Of a DNA stretch of 64,000 nucleotides, positions 46,842-58,348 are shown in pieces. Numbering within the stretch: position 1 is the first letter of the stretch; each line of letters begins with the position of its first letter. The position numbers and the translations under genes were made by a program. Source of the DNA: Ctenosaura bakeri. Its lineage: Eukaryota; Chordata; Lepidosauria; Squamata; Iguanidae. Location: NCBI GenBank assembly GCA_948474755.1, contig CAOLHI010000926.1:415347-479346 (forward strand), read 5' to 3'. The notes beneath the pieces were generated by a model. It was given only the letters and a program-made list of their open reading frames with translations, was not told the origin of the DNA and made no database searches.

Positions 46842-48599
46842 GACATATTCTTATTTGAGAGGAGCAATGCCCCTGTTTTGCCCACTCCAGCTACAGCCTT
46901 GGTGCCATCACTCAAAAGGCTCCATTGAAAACCACCACTTGCCTCATCCTCAAGGAGCCATCATGCAAACAGAGCTTCTGACAGAGTAGGTGGCTTGAGA
47001 TAAGAACTAGTGATCACATTCTTCACAAACTGAGGTTTTACAATGCACAGAAGTAATCAAGGCTGGATATTAACAAGGCCATGGATAACAGTGGCAAGCC
47101 TGTTTAGGGAAAAGCTAAGCAAGGTTGAGCCCACAGGCTGCTTGTTGCTCCTGAGAATCCATCTTGTGGCTCCCAAAGCACTGAGACTCCAAATTTTTTA
47201 AAAAAAATAGTAAAAAAAAAAAAAATAGTAAAAAAAAAAATGGCCACAGATAACATATCCAAATTATAACAAATATGTGGTGCTTTGCTTCCCCCTACTA
47301 CCAACTCAAAGCCCATTCTCTCTCCCCACAGTCCTCTATTTTGGCCAACTTCCAGGGACCAAAATGATGTAATACCATTTCCAATTGCTCTGGAAGCATC
47401 TGTTCAGATTGCAAGAGGGAGGAATGGCCTTTGCCCTCTCCATAGCCATCCACGCCTGTTTTAGGACTCTAGCTGGTGCACCAGCCTAAGCTGGTAAGAA
47501 GTAGTACTTTATGGTATATATGCAGGAATCTGGAAATGTTACATTTGGATTACAACTCCCAGAATCCCCCAGGCACCATGGCCGCTTCTTGATGTTATAG
47601 TCAAAAATGTTCTTTTTCCAAGCCTTTTACATAGTCCTTAAAATTAATAAGGGGTGAAGAAGTACAACATCATCATGAATGTCCTCTTCTATTTGTGTGA
47701 TCCTTTCTTCCTTTTCTTGTATATGCATTAATAAATGTTTATGGGGAAGGGGAAGGAGAGTAATTAGTAGAAGCAGACCTAGATATATATAACTTAAATG
47801 AGTTATTCAGAACTGAGTGGATTATTTATTTATTTCTTCCATTAAAATATATTTTGCCTTCAGAAGAAACCCCCCTATCTTTCCAAACATTGATAATATC
47901 TCAGGTCACAATAATAACACAATGGTCTTATGAAGAAACATATAAATGAAAAGAAGCTAAAAATTTAAACTATTGAGTACATTTTTTTTAAAGTTGCATA
48001 TATTTAAAGAAAACAATCTGCTAAAAGTGCATCAGTTCAGTAGCCCATAAAGCCTAAGGGAAGAAAAGGCCAGGGAGAACAAGTGTAGTCTAAAAGCATA
48101 TAATGACTGAGGTCTGTCTGAAAATAGTTTGCCTCGTGACCCACAACTGTGGGGATATGACCAAGAAAACCCATATCCAAGGGTTAGCACTCCCTAGTTT
48201 TATTGTCCTCACCAGGCCTTCAGCCACTCATCACATAATCCAATTATGTTGGTATGGGTGAAAGCATTACTGCAAGTGACTTGAGGTCTTTTAAGTCCTG
48301 AATGGCAGAAATGGATTGCCTCTAAGTAAAGGGTGACACACACCACTGCTGGATTTGGTACCACTGTAGTGATAATGGGGGAACAGAAGGGACCTTTAAA
48401 TCAAAGCACGCACGCCCACAATCTCTTCTTTTCACTTAAATCACATCTCTCCCCCTCTCGTGACATACTTTGAAACAATGTACACATGCACTCCAACTAG
48501 GATATATGTGGTCAAGCAAAGTCAGAGTCTTGTCAAGATGGCATTAATGTGGAAGAACACTAAGCTAGGCGAGCCTAAAGCACTTTGTTTTTCCATGAT
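46842..48599. other. Mostly unassigned
   Basis: 47195-47240 is an A-rich tract; 47525-47620 carries an old inverted repeat with 'ggattacaactcccagaatc'. No gene recognised. Confidence 0.4.
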
Positions 48600-48935
48600 C
48601 CTACTGGAAAGGTTTTAAAAGTGAGAAGAACATTAAATATTTAGGTATTACTATGATGAATATGAATTGTATATTGTTAAAGAATAATTATGTTAAAACA
48701 TGGAATGAAATCAAGAAGAAAACGTTAAGATAGAAGAAATTATATTTGTTACAGCTGGGGAGAATATCTGTGGTAAAAATGAATGTTTTGCCTAGAGTGA
48801 TGTTCCTATTTCAGACAATATCTGTTGTACCATTTAAACAATGGCAAAAAAGATACGTTTGTTTGGAAACGGGGGAAAACAAACCACAAGTTAAAGTACT
48901 ACAAGATGCAAAGGAAAGAGCAGGATTGAGTTTAC
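48600..48935 (+). repeat. L1 ORF2 C-terminal fragment
   Basis: Encodes KNIKYLGITM, then LGRISVVKMNVLPRVMFLFQ and VLQDAKERAGL, matching the post-RT region that the 57.9-63.7 kb L1 has as NYLGIIISK and GRMATIKMMILPKINYLFQ. Stops and frameshifts break it; both ends are truncated. Confidence 0.8.
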
Positions 48936-49970
48936 TTTTTAACTCAGTTTGCAGCACCTGAAGTTAGCTGAGGACAAAGGCAAAAAGTGGGAGGGGAATG
49001 AAATTGGGGCATTTTTAAAGCATCTTTAAAAGGTGGGACACCAAAGGATTAACTGGAAGTGTGCCTTTCAAAATCAAACAGTTGGAGGACAAGTGAGACA
49101 AATCCCATTTCCTGGAGGCATCCAGGACTTCATTGTGATTCATGAAGAAATAGTATTTTGTTTTTAGTGTCTTCGTGGGTGGGAGGGAAAGACCTGTGAT
49201 TTAAGGTTGAAATCAGATATCCCTCAAAAGCATGCCTTGATTTGAAGCTAACCGTCCTTTTCCCCCATTGTCACTGTTGCTGTGGCTAACTTGATGGTAG
49301 TTGGAAGCTTGGGGTATATGAATGGGACCTGTAGGTGGGGGTGCAGAAATGGAAAGGGAGCAGGAGTCACAGGGGTCATTTGTTATGCACCCCTGATTTA
49401 AAGCTTTCAAGCATTTGGTTGTTTTTGTAACGGGTTGGAAGGGGCAATTGTCGTCAAGAGATGATCATTCCCTTCTCCTCTCCCTTATTTTGATCTACAT
49501 TTGACATATTTTTTACACAAAGACAAAAATCACCTTTCAGCCACTCAGATGATACTGTTTTTTCAACTGTAGAGGGAGGGCTTCTGTGTTTAATTTACAG
49601 CTTTGATTTTTCTCTTGGGAAGCTATTCTATACCCCAATACATCTTACTACAAGGATATTTATTGCCTCGTGTTTCTGAGACATACACAGCATTTTCCCC
49701 TCCTAGCTGTTCATTTCTTTCATCTCTCTTCTTTGGGACATCATGAAAAATGGCCCTGGATGAGGAATTACCAGGGCTCATTTTCTACGGCAGTCATTAA
49801 ATCCAGGGGCAGTTGGCAGATGGGGAGGAAATGGGTGGTTTCATTTCAACAGCAAATATTATATTTTTATGAACTCTACAATGTCCAGTGGATTGTCACT
49901 TCACATCTCCCAGTATTCTTCACCATTAAGCTGTGCTGGCTGGGGGTTCTGGGAGTTGCAGTCTGACAGC
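48936..49970. other. Unassigned
   Basis: No recognisable gene; 49920-49970 has a short remnant of the 'gggttctgggagttgcagtc' inverted repeat next to the CR1 tail. Confidence 0.4.
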
Positions 49971-50188
49971 AGCCTGAACCTCAGGAAGAATTTCCTGACA
50001 GTCAGAGCTGTCCAGCAGTGGAATATGCTGCCTCAGAGTGTGGTAGAGTCTCCTTCTTTGAAGGTTTTTAAGCAGAGGTTGGATGGCCATCTGTTGGGAA
50101 TGCTTTGATGGGTGTTCCTGCATAGCAGGGGGTTGGACTGGATGGCCCCTGTGGTCTCTTCCAACTCTATGATTCTATGATTCTATGA
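49971..50188 (+). repeat. CR1 3' end
   Basis: Short, well-preserved CR1 tail: [20 protein letters not shown] frame, then the 3' UTR and three 'attctatg'-type octamers at 50165-50188. Severe 5' truncation as usual for CR1. Confidence 0.9.
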
Positions 50189-51306
50189 ACAGCTGGAAGG
50201 TCACAAAATCCCCACCCTGCTATAGAGGACTGGGGACAGTTCTCTGTAGGAATGATGGTCCCATCCAGTCCCATCCAGGATTGGTGTCTTGTTAGTAAAA
50301 AAACAATATCCTAAGTCTGCCTTACAACTTTGTAACTCACATAATCTGGTAGGACTTCTCAAGGACCCCTACAAGTTTTTGCTGGACATATCTCTGTGGA
50401 TCGCCTTTCTCTCCAATAATCTGGAAACGGCTTTGTTGGAAGGTGGAGCTACATGACTTACAAGGTAGCCTTGGGGCAGGGCTACCTCCCCTCCAACTGT
50501 CCCAATTTGGAAAGTGCCCAATTTGGCAAGTGCCTGATTCAACTTTTGTCATCCCATTTTTTTCAGCTGCTTTCAAAATCTCCCAGTTTCTCTCTCCTCC
50601 TTCTGCCTTCCACCTGCAGCCTGGCTTACTTCCCTTGCTGCAAACTGAATGCAAAGTACAAAAGGAGTTTGCACTCAGCTAACTCAGCAGATGGAAAGGG
50701 AGAGAAGGAAGCAGCCTCTCGCCCTTCCTTGTCAACCCAGGCAAAAGCAAACTGTTGTACCCTCTTTAGATGTGTGTTCTTCCTCATTAATACTTTTTAC
50801 CATTTTGATCACACTCCAAGATTGCCTAACCATACGTGTCCCAGTTTTCATCTGTGAAAGCAGCACAAGGAAGAAGAGCTGAGGCCTCAGTGTTACTCAT
50901 CAAAGAGTAGTTCCTGTTATGCACAACAACACTTGGATACACAATCTTTCCCACTTTGGGAATATTTGGTATTTCATTTTAACTTGCATCAGTCTAAAAA
51001 ATGTCCATTTATACCTACAAATTAGGATATGCAAATTTTATGCAGATCTCTGTCCTCTTCCTTTGGGTGATGTGTTTCCTCTTGGGAGTGGGGTGAGATT
51101 GATACATGAGTGGCCAAATTAACTCTTTTTACACAAGTTCGTGGCTTATGCTCCTGCTTCAAATATTGAAACTTTTCTTCCCATTTGAAGATATTCCTTC
51201 TAGAAACATCATGCCAGTATTTCCCTGGGTCAATTAAATGGCTTCTAAAGGATAGTTCCCTGTCTCTTATGTTGTGGTCTGACTGCTTTAGCTCTCTGAT
51301 CACTAC
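50189..51306. other. Unassigned
   Basis: Overlapping frames of 105 and 134 codons on opposite strands (50337-50857) without motifs; probably low-complexity artefacts. Confidence 0.4.
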
Positions 51307-51508
51307 GGACATTTCCACACTACACTATTATAGTACTATTATTCCTCTTTCAACATCCTGTGGCATCCTGGGGTTTGCAGTTTAAGGAGGGGCATTTAGA
51401 ATTCCCAGCCAGAGAGATCTTTGGCCTCAGTTAACTACAAACCCCAGAACTCCATAGGAGGTTGAAAGTGGAATAATAGCACTGTAACAGTGTAGTGTGG
51501 AAATGGCC
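51307..51508. mobile_element. Foldback MITE, GGCC-terminus family
   Basis: 202 bp from GGACATTTCCACACTA to TGTGGAAATGGCC. Flanking triplets tac/taa match at two of three. Arms share 'tactattattcctctttcaa'. Confidence 0.8.
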
Positions 51509-52050
51509 TAAGATGAGGTTACCTTCCTCTGTGCAAACTTTTTGAGTATTAATTTTATTGATTTAATTGTATTTATTTATTTATATCCCGTATTTCTTCC
51601 AATAAGGAACTCAAGATCCACTGATTAAAGAGCTAGGTCAGAACTCTTCTCTCTCCCTGATGTCACATGATATCAGGCTGATGAGCATAATAATCATGGG
51701 CTTTTCAGTGGCCTCACATCCTTCTTGTGCCATGCTCCCTCGCTTTCTGCCTTTGTTTTCTACAAATTTCAACAACTATGTTTTTAGTCTTTAATGATCT
51801 GTCATTTTATAGAGTTTTTGCACTGACAAGCACTAAACCAGTATGTTTCAGTTCCTCTGGTTCAGTATTTTTAATATACTGTTTTACCCTTCTTCTGTGC
51901 ATTTTGAGCAGCTCTTGGAAAAGTTGCAGTCCAAGTGATGGTTAAAGTCTATCAGTTTAATCTCTTGCAAGTTGTTTTATAGGACAGATTACACATCACA
52001 CCCAATGTGCAGCATTCTCCTATGTCTCTGCTTTGACTGTAAATAATTAC

Positions 52051-52455
52051 AGGCATAACAGAGAGCCAATGTGACATAGAGGTTTGAATATTGGACTAGG
52101 GGCCTTTCCGCCCTACACTGTTATAGTGCTACTATTCCACTTTCAATATCTTGTGGAATTCTGGGGTTTGTAGTTTACTGAGGCCAAAGAGCTCTCTGGC
52201 TGAGAATTCTAAATGTCCCTCAATAAACTGCAAACCCCAAGATTCCATAACAGTTGAAAGTGGAATAACAGCACTATAACAGTGTAGTACGAAATGACCC
52301 TAGGACTCCAGGGAACAGAGTTCAAAACACTTCTCAGGCATGGAAATCCACTGGGTGACCTCAGAAAATTCAGAGGAAGGGCAATGACAAATTTCCTAAG
52401 GAGAAATGTTGCCCACAAAAACTTTACAATAGGGTTGCCATAAGTCAGTCGATCT
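52051..52455 (+). repeat. ACA-type SINE interrupted by a MITE
   Basis: Head 'gagagccaatgtgacataga' .. 'ttggactag' resumes after the MITE as 'gactccagggaacagag' and continues to 'gttgccataagtcagtc'. Removing the MITE and one TAG restores the usual SINE text. Confidence 0.8.
52100..52300. mobile_element. Foldback MITE, GGCC-terminus family, in a SINE
   Basis: 201 bp from GGGCCTTTCCGCCC to GTACGAAATGACCC with TAG on both sides (52097-52099, 52301-52303); the exact edge is ambiguous by two bases because of a G run. Interior as in the 180-200-bp class. Confidence 0.8.
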
Positions 52456-54560
52456 GAATGCACATTCTTATTAGGCATATAGCTTGCAGGCAGCAGTATG
52501 TGTGCATGGGAGTGCCACTCTTCCATTCTAAGCACAGTTGCAACTGAAATTCCAACCCACCCTCCCATGATGCCTGCATAAGGACAGAACTCATAGCAGA
52601 AAACAAAAGTTCTTTTTAGTGCCAGTGGGCTATTACTCCCCCAGTCATGCAGGGCTGATCAACTTTACTTCCATTTGTACTGGGAATACATAATCCCCTT
52701 CCTTATACACATTACCATCCAACCACCTATCACTTTATTTATATTCCACCTTTCTAACTAGGCAGCTTACAGAAAGGTAGAAAATTACAGTAAAAACACA
52801 TTATGGTAAAAAAAATATAAAATTGGTATTAAAACAGTAGCAACAAGAGAATTAACATTCTTTAACATCTAGCTTTAAAACAAAGATTAAGAGCAGTACA
52901 GCTCCATAAAAAGTCTTTCTCTTGTTAAGAAACAATTCCCAAAGATTTACTGGAAAAGAAACATCTTAACCTAACACTGAAAAGACAACTGAGAAAGAGC
53001 CATTACTCTTCCACATATACAATTACTTAAAGTAAAAAATAACATGCAACTCTGCAGTACAGGTAGATGGGTCATGTGACCTGCCTATAGTGTTTTTAAT
53101 AGATAGTCTGGGATAATATCACCAGTTTCATCATCATTGCTATCTTTACCTGTCGGTTCTTCAAACAGCATGATATGCGTACATTCCTGCCTTAAATTAC
53201 ACTGGTGTCTATTTGTACTTAAAAAAAAAAATGAGATCAAGATGTTATGTATTCTTACCCAGAAAATGTCCTCCAGAATTCAAAAACCAAGAATCCAAAA
53301 ACCCTAAAAGGTTTGGTCATTTTTCCTGCCCATCTCTTGCGGTCTTTAAATGCACTTTTAAGTGTAACTATTGATTTCAGTGGGAAATTCCACCAGAAAA
53401 CTAGGAGCAAAGCCTGTTTTTATTCCCTTGATGACTGCAACTTCAAGCCAAGGGTCTGTGGGTGTGAATGGGCCATCACAGATCAAATGCCACATGCAGA
53501 GTTTTCAGGTCACTTTGCATTGCCTCAGGCGCAAAGGAAGGAGCTTTGTAGATTCTTCAGGAAGTCATCCAGCACTGAGACCGTTGTTTGATGCAAGAAT
53601 ATAAACATCCCACAGAAATGTGGGACGAAGGTCCTGGTCTGTGCTTGTCTTTAATATATGCAGATACTCCAGAAGCTTTTGTGGGTAAGGTGACTTTTAA
53701 GGTGGTTAAGGGATGGTGATGTTGCTTGCTTCCCAGCTGCATTTTGGGTGTATCCTGACTGATTAAAAAGACCAGATTTTGTTCCTGTTCTTTCTGATTT
53801 TATTCTCAGTTGTTTAATGGGCAAATGGTAAAATGTCATGGTATCAGTTTCAATGTGGATATGAAAAAAATGAAAAGAAATCTAACAACACACAATCATT
53901 GAATGAAAATATTATAGAACATAAGTCAACTTTGACTGTAGCAGCTGCCCCACTCTTTTTTTGCTGGATCATGTGAAATGGGGGAATTCAGCCCCAGCAG
54001 GTGGTCTGCGAGGGGAGTCCACTTGCCTCCCCCATCTCTCGGTCCCATGGTAAAGTCTAAAAAGTCAGAGCCCATAAATATAAGGATGGAACTAAACAGA
54101 TTCCAAGTAACAAAGAGGAGAAGGACACAAGTGGGCAACACATGCACAGTGGGAAAGCACAGAAGACGAGAGGTGCCACCACTCGTTGGTGGCTGAAGGT
54201 CTTGTGCTTGTTTCACCTTCCCTGCAGGTATCAGTAACAGCAGGAAACAGACTCTTGCTCATTGCTGGCACTAGCACTGCTTTGCTGAAACAGTGCTAAG
54301 AAGAAGGACTGGGGAAAATAGGAAGGCCAGGGAAATGATCCAGTGGCAGCACTGGTGATCTAGCCCCCTCCCTTTGTGCTTGCAGGGAACCTGAAGCAGC
54401 CATGTGACTGGCAAAGCAGCACTGCCTTTACTTTCCTGGTTGGTAAGCAACTCCTTGCTTTCTCAAAGCAGATCACCTCCAATGGAAGATGTGCAAAAAG
54501 AACTCATATGGCACAATCCTAAGCACATTTACTCAGAAATAGGCCCCTTGCAAATATGGT
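52456..54560. other. Mostly unassigned, with LINE and foldback debris
   Basis: 52730-53000 is an L2-like 3' remnant ('tatattccacctttctaact'). 53745-53865 is a half-copy of the foldback element at 33036-33253 ('cctgactgattaaaaagacc'). A 114-codon frame at 53247-53591 shows no motif. Confidence 0.4.
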
Positions 54561-55233
54561 TGGGAGCCAGTGCAGTATAGTAGTTTGAGTATTGGACTAG
54601 GACTCTAGGAAACTAAGGCCATTTCCGCACGGGGCAAGGGAATCGCCCATGCCGCTACTTACCGGATCTTCTGGCTCCCCGATCTGGTCCAAGCTGCTCT
54701 GGAGCAGTGCGTGCTTGTCGCTCTGCACTGCTCCGGCGTCGAAAATGGCGGCTTCTGGTTGGAGGGTCTCAACCAACCACTGAAGCTCACCAGCCTAAAA
54801 CCCACCCCCAGCAGATCGCAGGCTCACATTGGTGCGAGCCTGTGAATCTGCACAAGGGAGCAGGCTTGCAGTGGCGCGCTCTATGCTTTTGAAAGACCTG
54901 ATTTTTCTGGTCTTTCAAAAGCACGCTGGATGACCACTTGAGGTCGTTCCAGAGCAGGCTGAGGTGTGGATCTACATTAAGTAGTCCAGTCCCAGTCCAC
55001 TCCCAGGTGCAGATGTCCTCCCTGGAGGACAGACTGCACCATTTCAAATACCCCGTGCGAAAATGGCCTAAAGCTCAAATCCCCCCTTAGCCATGGAAAC
55101 CCAATAGGTGACCTTAGGCAAGTCACACTGGCTCAGCTTCAAAGCAAGGCAGTGGCAGATTGCCTCTGAATAAATTTTGCCAGAAAAACCCTATGAGAGG
55201 ATTGCCCTAAGGCAGAGTCAATGTGAAGACACA
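54561..55233 (+). repeat. ACA-type SINE interrupted by a MITE
   Basis: Left part 'tgggagccagtgcagtatag' .. 'ggaaactaa', right part 'agctcaaatccccccttagc' .. 'gattgccctaaggcagagtc'. With one TAA removed, the SINE rejoins without gain or loss of bases. Confidence 0.85.
54617..55068. mobile_element. GGCC-terminus MITE, 452-bp GC-rich class, in a SINE
   Basis: Termini GGCCATTTCCGCACGG and CCGTGCGAAAATGGCC are near-perfect inverted repeats; TAA flanks both sides (54614-54616, 55069-55071). The interior has its own hairpin ('ttttgaaagacctg' / 'ggtctttcaaaagc', about 54890-54925). Unlike other classes inside. Confidence 0.88.
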
Positions 55234-55734
55234 TATGGTTGGGATAATATGTAGACTTGTAGGATGAATTGAGACTAGCCAGGGTTAACAAGACAAAATT
55301 ATATGCTGGACTATTTGAGAGCAGAACTGAGATACACTAGGAGAATATTTATTTACTACCTATTTAGTTAAAAGATATAAACAAAAAATTCAAAGTGTTT
55401 TGACTCAAGCATTTGACCAATGACAAAAATTGCTCACCCTGATTTAGAGGGAATACCCACATAAGAGAGAAATTATTGGAAGGGGAGAGCCCCTAAAGTA
55501 ATAAACAGGGGAGTCTGCAGTCATAAGATTGGATGGGTCCTAGATGCAGGGTTACCATTTTAAGTGGCAAACCTATGATCACTATGGCATCTAATTTTAC
55601 CATAAGCTGAAATGTAACAAACAATCCCATATATCACTTCAACAAGCATAACCACTATGTATCTGGTGTTACCATTGCCTTTGTTCATGTTTGGACCTTC
55701 ACTGCTGTTACCATCATTAACAGACCTTCTAGAT
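55234..55734. other. Unassigned
   Basis: No recognised repeat or gene. Confidence 0.4.
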
Positions 55735-55990
55735 CACCGCTTGACTGGCACCGTACCATTTCTAGCATTTTGATACTACTTGAACAGCTCTGCCTGCAAC
55801 CTATGGAAACCAAGGGTTTGTGGCTTTGTGAGGTACATAGAATTCCACATCTTAAGCTCTAGCGTTCTACATTCAGAGGATTCTACGTGCTCCACTAGAC
55901 TGCAAACTTCAGGTTTCCAATGGTGGAGTCATGGTACTTAAACTGGTACCAAACTGCTATAATTTTATAGTGTGGCAGATGACTCCTTGT
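55735..55990. mobile_element. Old foldback MITE
   Basis: Core 'cctatggaaaccaagggttt' and 'aaacttcaggtttccaatgg' form decayed inverted arms with 'agcattttgatactactt' / 'ggtaccaaactgctataa', like the 12844-13114 element. Confidence 0.5.
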
Positions 55991-56609
55991 GTCAACTGAC
56001 GACATGGAGGAAACAAAACACTTGTATTGGTATACATGGGTTTACCCACTCCCTTTCCATAAAGGGAATAATCTATGAGTTGTTTCATCATTTTGAGAAT
56101 CTATAATGCGTCGCCCTACATGTTTTTATTCTTTAACCTTTATAAAGGAGGAGGAGGGAACAGGGATGAAATATACATGGAAGCAAGATAGTGTAGGCAA
56201 GCATGAATAATGCTATTCTGTGATCTCACTCCATTACACAATTGTTTTAACAACTTTAAGACTGCACCTTTGAACAGAAAAAGCTCCAAGGAGCTTAAAG
56301 GCTATAAAAGAGTCACATGGAATTGTTTTATTTTAGGAGGGGAGGGGGAAAGAGTTAGAACTGATCTTTATTCTCAGTCATGGTGAACAATAAATCTGAC
56401 ACAATTTCAGTTGGAGCCCTAAAAACAATAACCCAGAATAGCAATAATACGTCATGCTTGGCACTCTTTCCCTTCACAGTCTCCACAACAAAAGAGATAG
56501 TTTCAGTCTCTTGCTGTATGTGCAATGATAGCCTTAGCCTGAAAAAGTGGCAGGTGGGGGGAGAGGAGGAATACTACAACTCTCAGGGTAAGAGTATCTT
56601 GGATTATAT
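55991..56609. other. Unassigned
   Basis: A 78-codon plus frame at 56380-56616 has no motif. Nothing else seen. Confidence 0.35.
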
Positions 56610-57290
56610 GAAGTGACTCCATATGTACCATGTACCACTTTAATTTCCATCACTTCATCCTATGGATTTGTAGGATTTGTAGTTTTGTGAGATATTTAGA
56701 ATTCACTGGCAGAGAATTTGAATGGTCCTTTCCACACCTTACCTTATATCATCGTCCTCCAGTGGTGATTCTGGCAGCAGCTCTGCTGGGAAGGGAGCAT
56801 GATGGGAACATCCCCTCCATAGCAGGGACAGGCTCCCCACTGAAGTAAGTGCAATGGACACACTTCTTCCTTCTGCAGCACAACCAGGCACTTTCCCAGG
56901 CTGCGCTGGGACAGGAAGCGCCTCCATCTTGCTTCCGGAGCTTCTGCAGGCCAGGTAAGTGCAGGATTGTAGTGCAATCGCAAGTCATTGATGGAGAAAA
57001 CCAGCCAATGATTTAATCCATGATAACGCCGCCTGGTGATGGGAGAAGGACAGGACCACAACGAGTCATGCAGAAGCGTCTTTGCAGTCCTGCTCCTCTC
57101 CTGTCCCCATGCTGAGACAAGAGCATCCTGCAGAAAGGCTAATGACGTAGTTCAAAGAAGTATAATAAAAAATCTCAAGATCCTCATGAGATTACAAATC
57201 CTGGGATTTCACATTATGGAGCCATGACAGCTGAAGAGGAATCAAAGTGCTGTATTTCTGCAGTGCGGATGCACACTCCATCTTGGGGAT
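56610..57290. mobile_element. Old foldback MITE split by a younger MITE
   Basis: Left arm 'ccactttaatttccatcact' .. 'ggatttgtagttttg', right arm 'attacaaatcctgggatttc' .. 'aagaggaatcaaagtgctg'. The younger element occupies 56724-57140. Confidence 0.6.
56724..57140. mobile_element. GGCC-terminus MITE, 415-bp class, in an older MITE
   Basis: 417 bp from GGTCCTTTCCACACC to CCTGCAGAAAGGCT, flanked by AAT on both sides (56721-56723, 57141-57143). Interior as in 21504-21918. Confidence 0.8.
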
Positions 57291-57466
57291 CTATTCAAAC
57301 CCCAGTTTTTATGTTCTTCCTTGTGAAGCATTTGAGCAACTACTTTGGTAAGCCTTCTTTCCTCATTCCTGCTCTCAAATGAATCAGAGAAATACAAAGG
57401 GATCTTGTAGCACCTCTGAGACTAGCTGGGAGAAACAAGTTTGTAGCAGAAGCTTTTGTAGACTGG

Positions 57467-57896
57467 AGCCCTTTCTGCAGCCCGCTCCCAACCCGTAATG
57501 GTGATGGGATCACGATGGGACCACAATGACACTTTTGTATGACATCGTCACAATCCCATCACGATCCTGTGGCCACCCATTGCAATCATGGAGTAAATCA
57601 TTGACAGTTTTTTCCTGTCAATGAACCATGATTGCACAGTCCTCTCACTGCCATCCTGCACTTACCTGCTGTTCAGAGGGTCAGGAAGCACAATGGCTGT
57701 GCTTCTGTCCCCAGTACAGCCTGAGAAAGTGTCAGGCTGTGCTGTGGAAGGGAAGGGCAGAGCCACTGTGCTTCCTCCTTTCCAGCAGGCAGCCAGTGTG
57801 GAGGGGAGCACTTCTGTTGCACTCTCCTCCTGGGAGAGCCAACCCTGGGATCCCCATGTAATGGCTTTGGCTAAAGGTAAGCTGCAGAAAGGGCCT
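57467..57896. mobile_element. GGCC-terminus-like MITE (GCCCTTTCTGCAGC class)
   Basis: Inverted ends AGCCCTTTCTGCAGC and GCTGCAGAAAGGGCC. Interior ('gatgggatcacgatgggacc', 'caatgaaccatgattgcaca') differs from other classes but is shared with 57984-58348. Its right end is included in the L1 target duplication, so it predates the L1. Confidence 0.75.
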
Positions 57897-57907
57897 TGAT
57901 CTATTTC
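57890..57907. repeat. Target-site duplication of L1, left copy
   Basis: 18 bp (AGGGCCTTGATCTATTTC) repeated exactly at 63668-63685. An exact 18-bp pair 5.8 kb apart, one copy abutting an A-tail, is the signature of target-primed insertion. Confidence 0.9.
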
Positions 57908-57939
57908 TTTTCTTTCTTTTTTTTTATAGGAGATTTGAT

Positions 57940-57945
57940 TTTATT
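57940..57945 (-). terminator. Downstream polyadenylation signal used by the L1 copy
   Basis: AATAAA on the minus strand, 14-16 nt upstream of the A-rich tail (57925-57908). The spacing fits cleavage and polyadenylation here rather than at the L1's own hexamer at 58538-58543. Confidence 0.7.
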
Positions 57946-57983
57946 GAAAGAAAACAATAAAAAGCAGTTTGCTAATTAACCAA

Positions 57984-58348
57984 AGCCCTTTCTGCGCCAC
58001 CTCCCAACCTACCATAGGGATGGGAGAAGAACGGGACCGTGATGACAGTTCTGCATGATGTCATCGCAATCCCGTCTTCCTCCTTCTCCTCTCCCCAGGT
58101 AGCACAATCACAGAGTAAGTCATTGACAGGTTTTTCCGCATCAATGACCTACAGTTGCACTGCTGTCCTGCATTTACTCAGTTTATGGAGGGTCTGGAAG
58201 AGCAATGTCTGCATTTTCTGCACCAGCGCAGCCTGGGAAAGTACCCCGCTGTGGAAGAAACATCATGCTTCTTTCATTGTGGAGGCAGTCAGTGCAGAGG
58301 GGTCGCCACGGGTGGATGTTGGGAAAAGGTAGGGTACGGAAAGGGCCT
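57984..58348. mobile_element. GGCC-terminus-like MITE within the transduced segment
   Basis: Ends AGCCCTTTCTGCGCC and GTACGGAAAGGGCCT. Shares 'cattgacaggtttttccgc'-like and 'gtgatgacagttctgcatga' text with 57467-57896. It either rode along with the L1 or inserted afterwards; flanking triplets do not decide. Confidence 0.7.

Noticed and set aside
50337..50857. Overlapping 105- and 134-codon frames as coding
   Set aside because: Opposite strands, no motifs, pyrimidine-rich low-complexity content.
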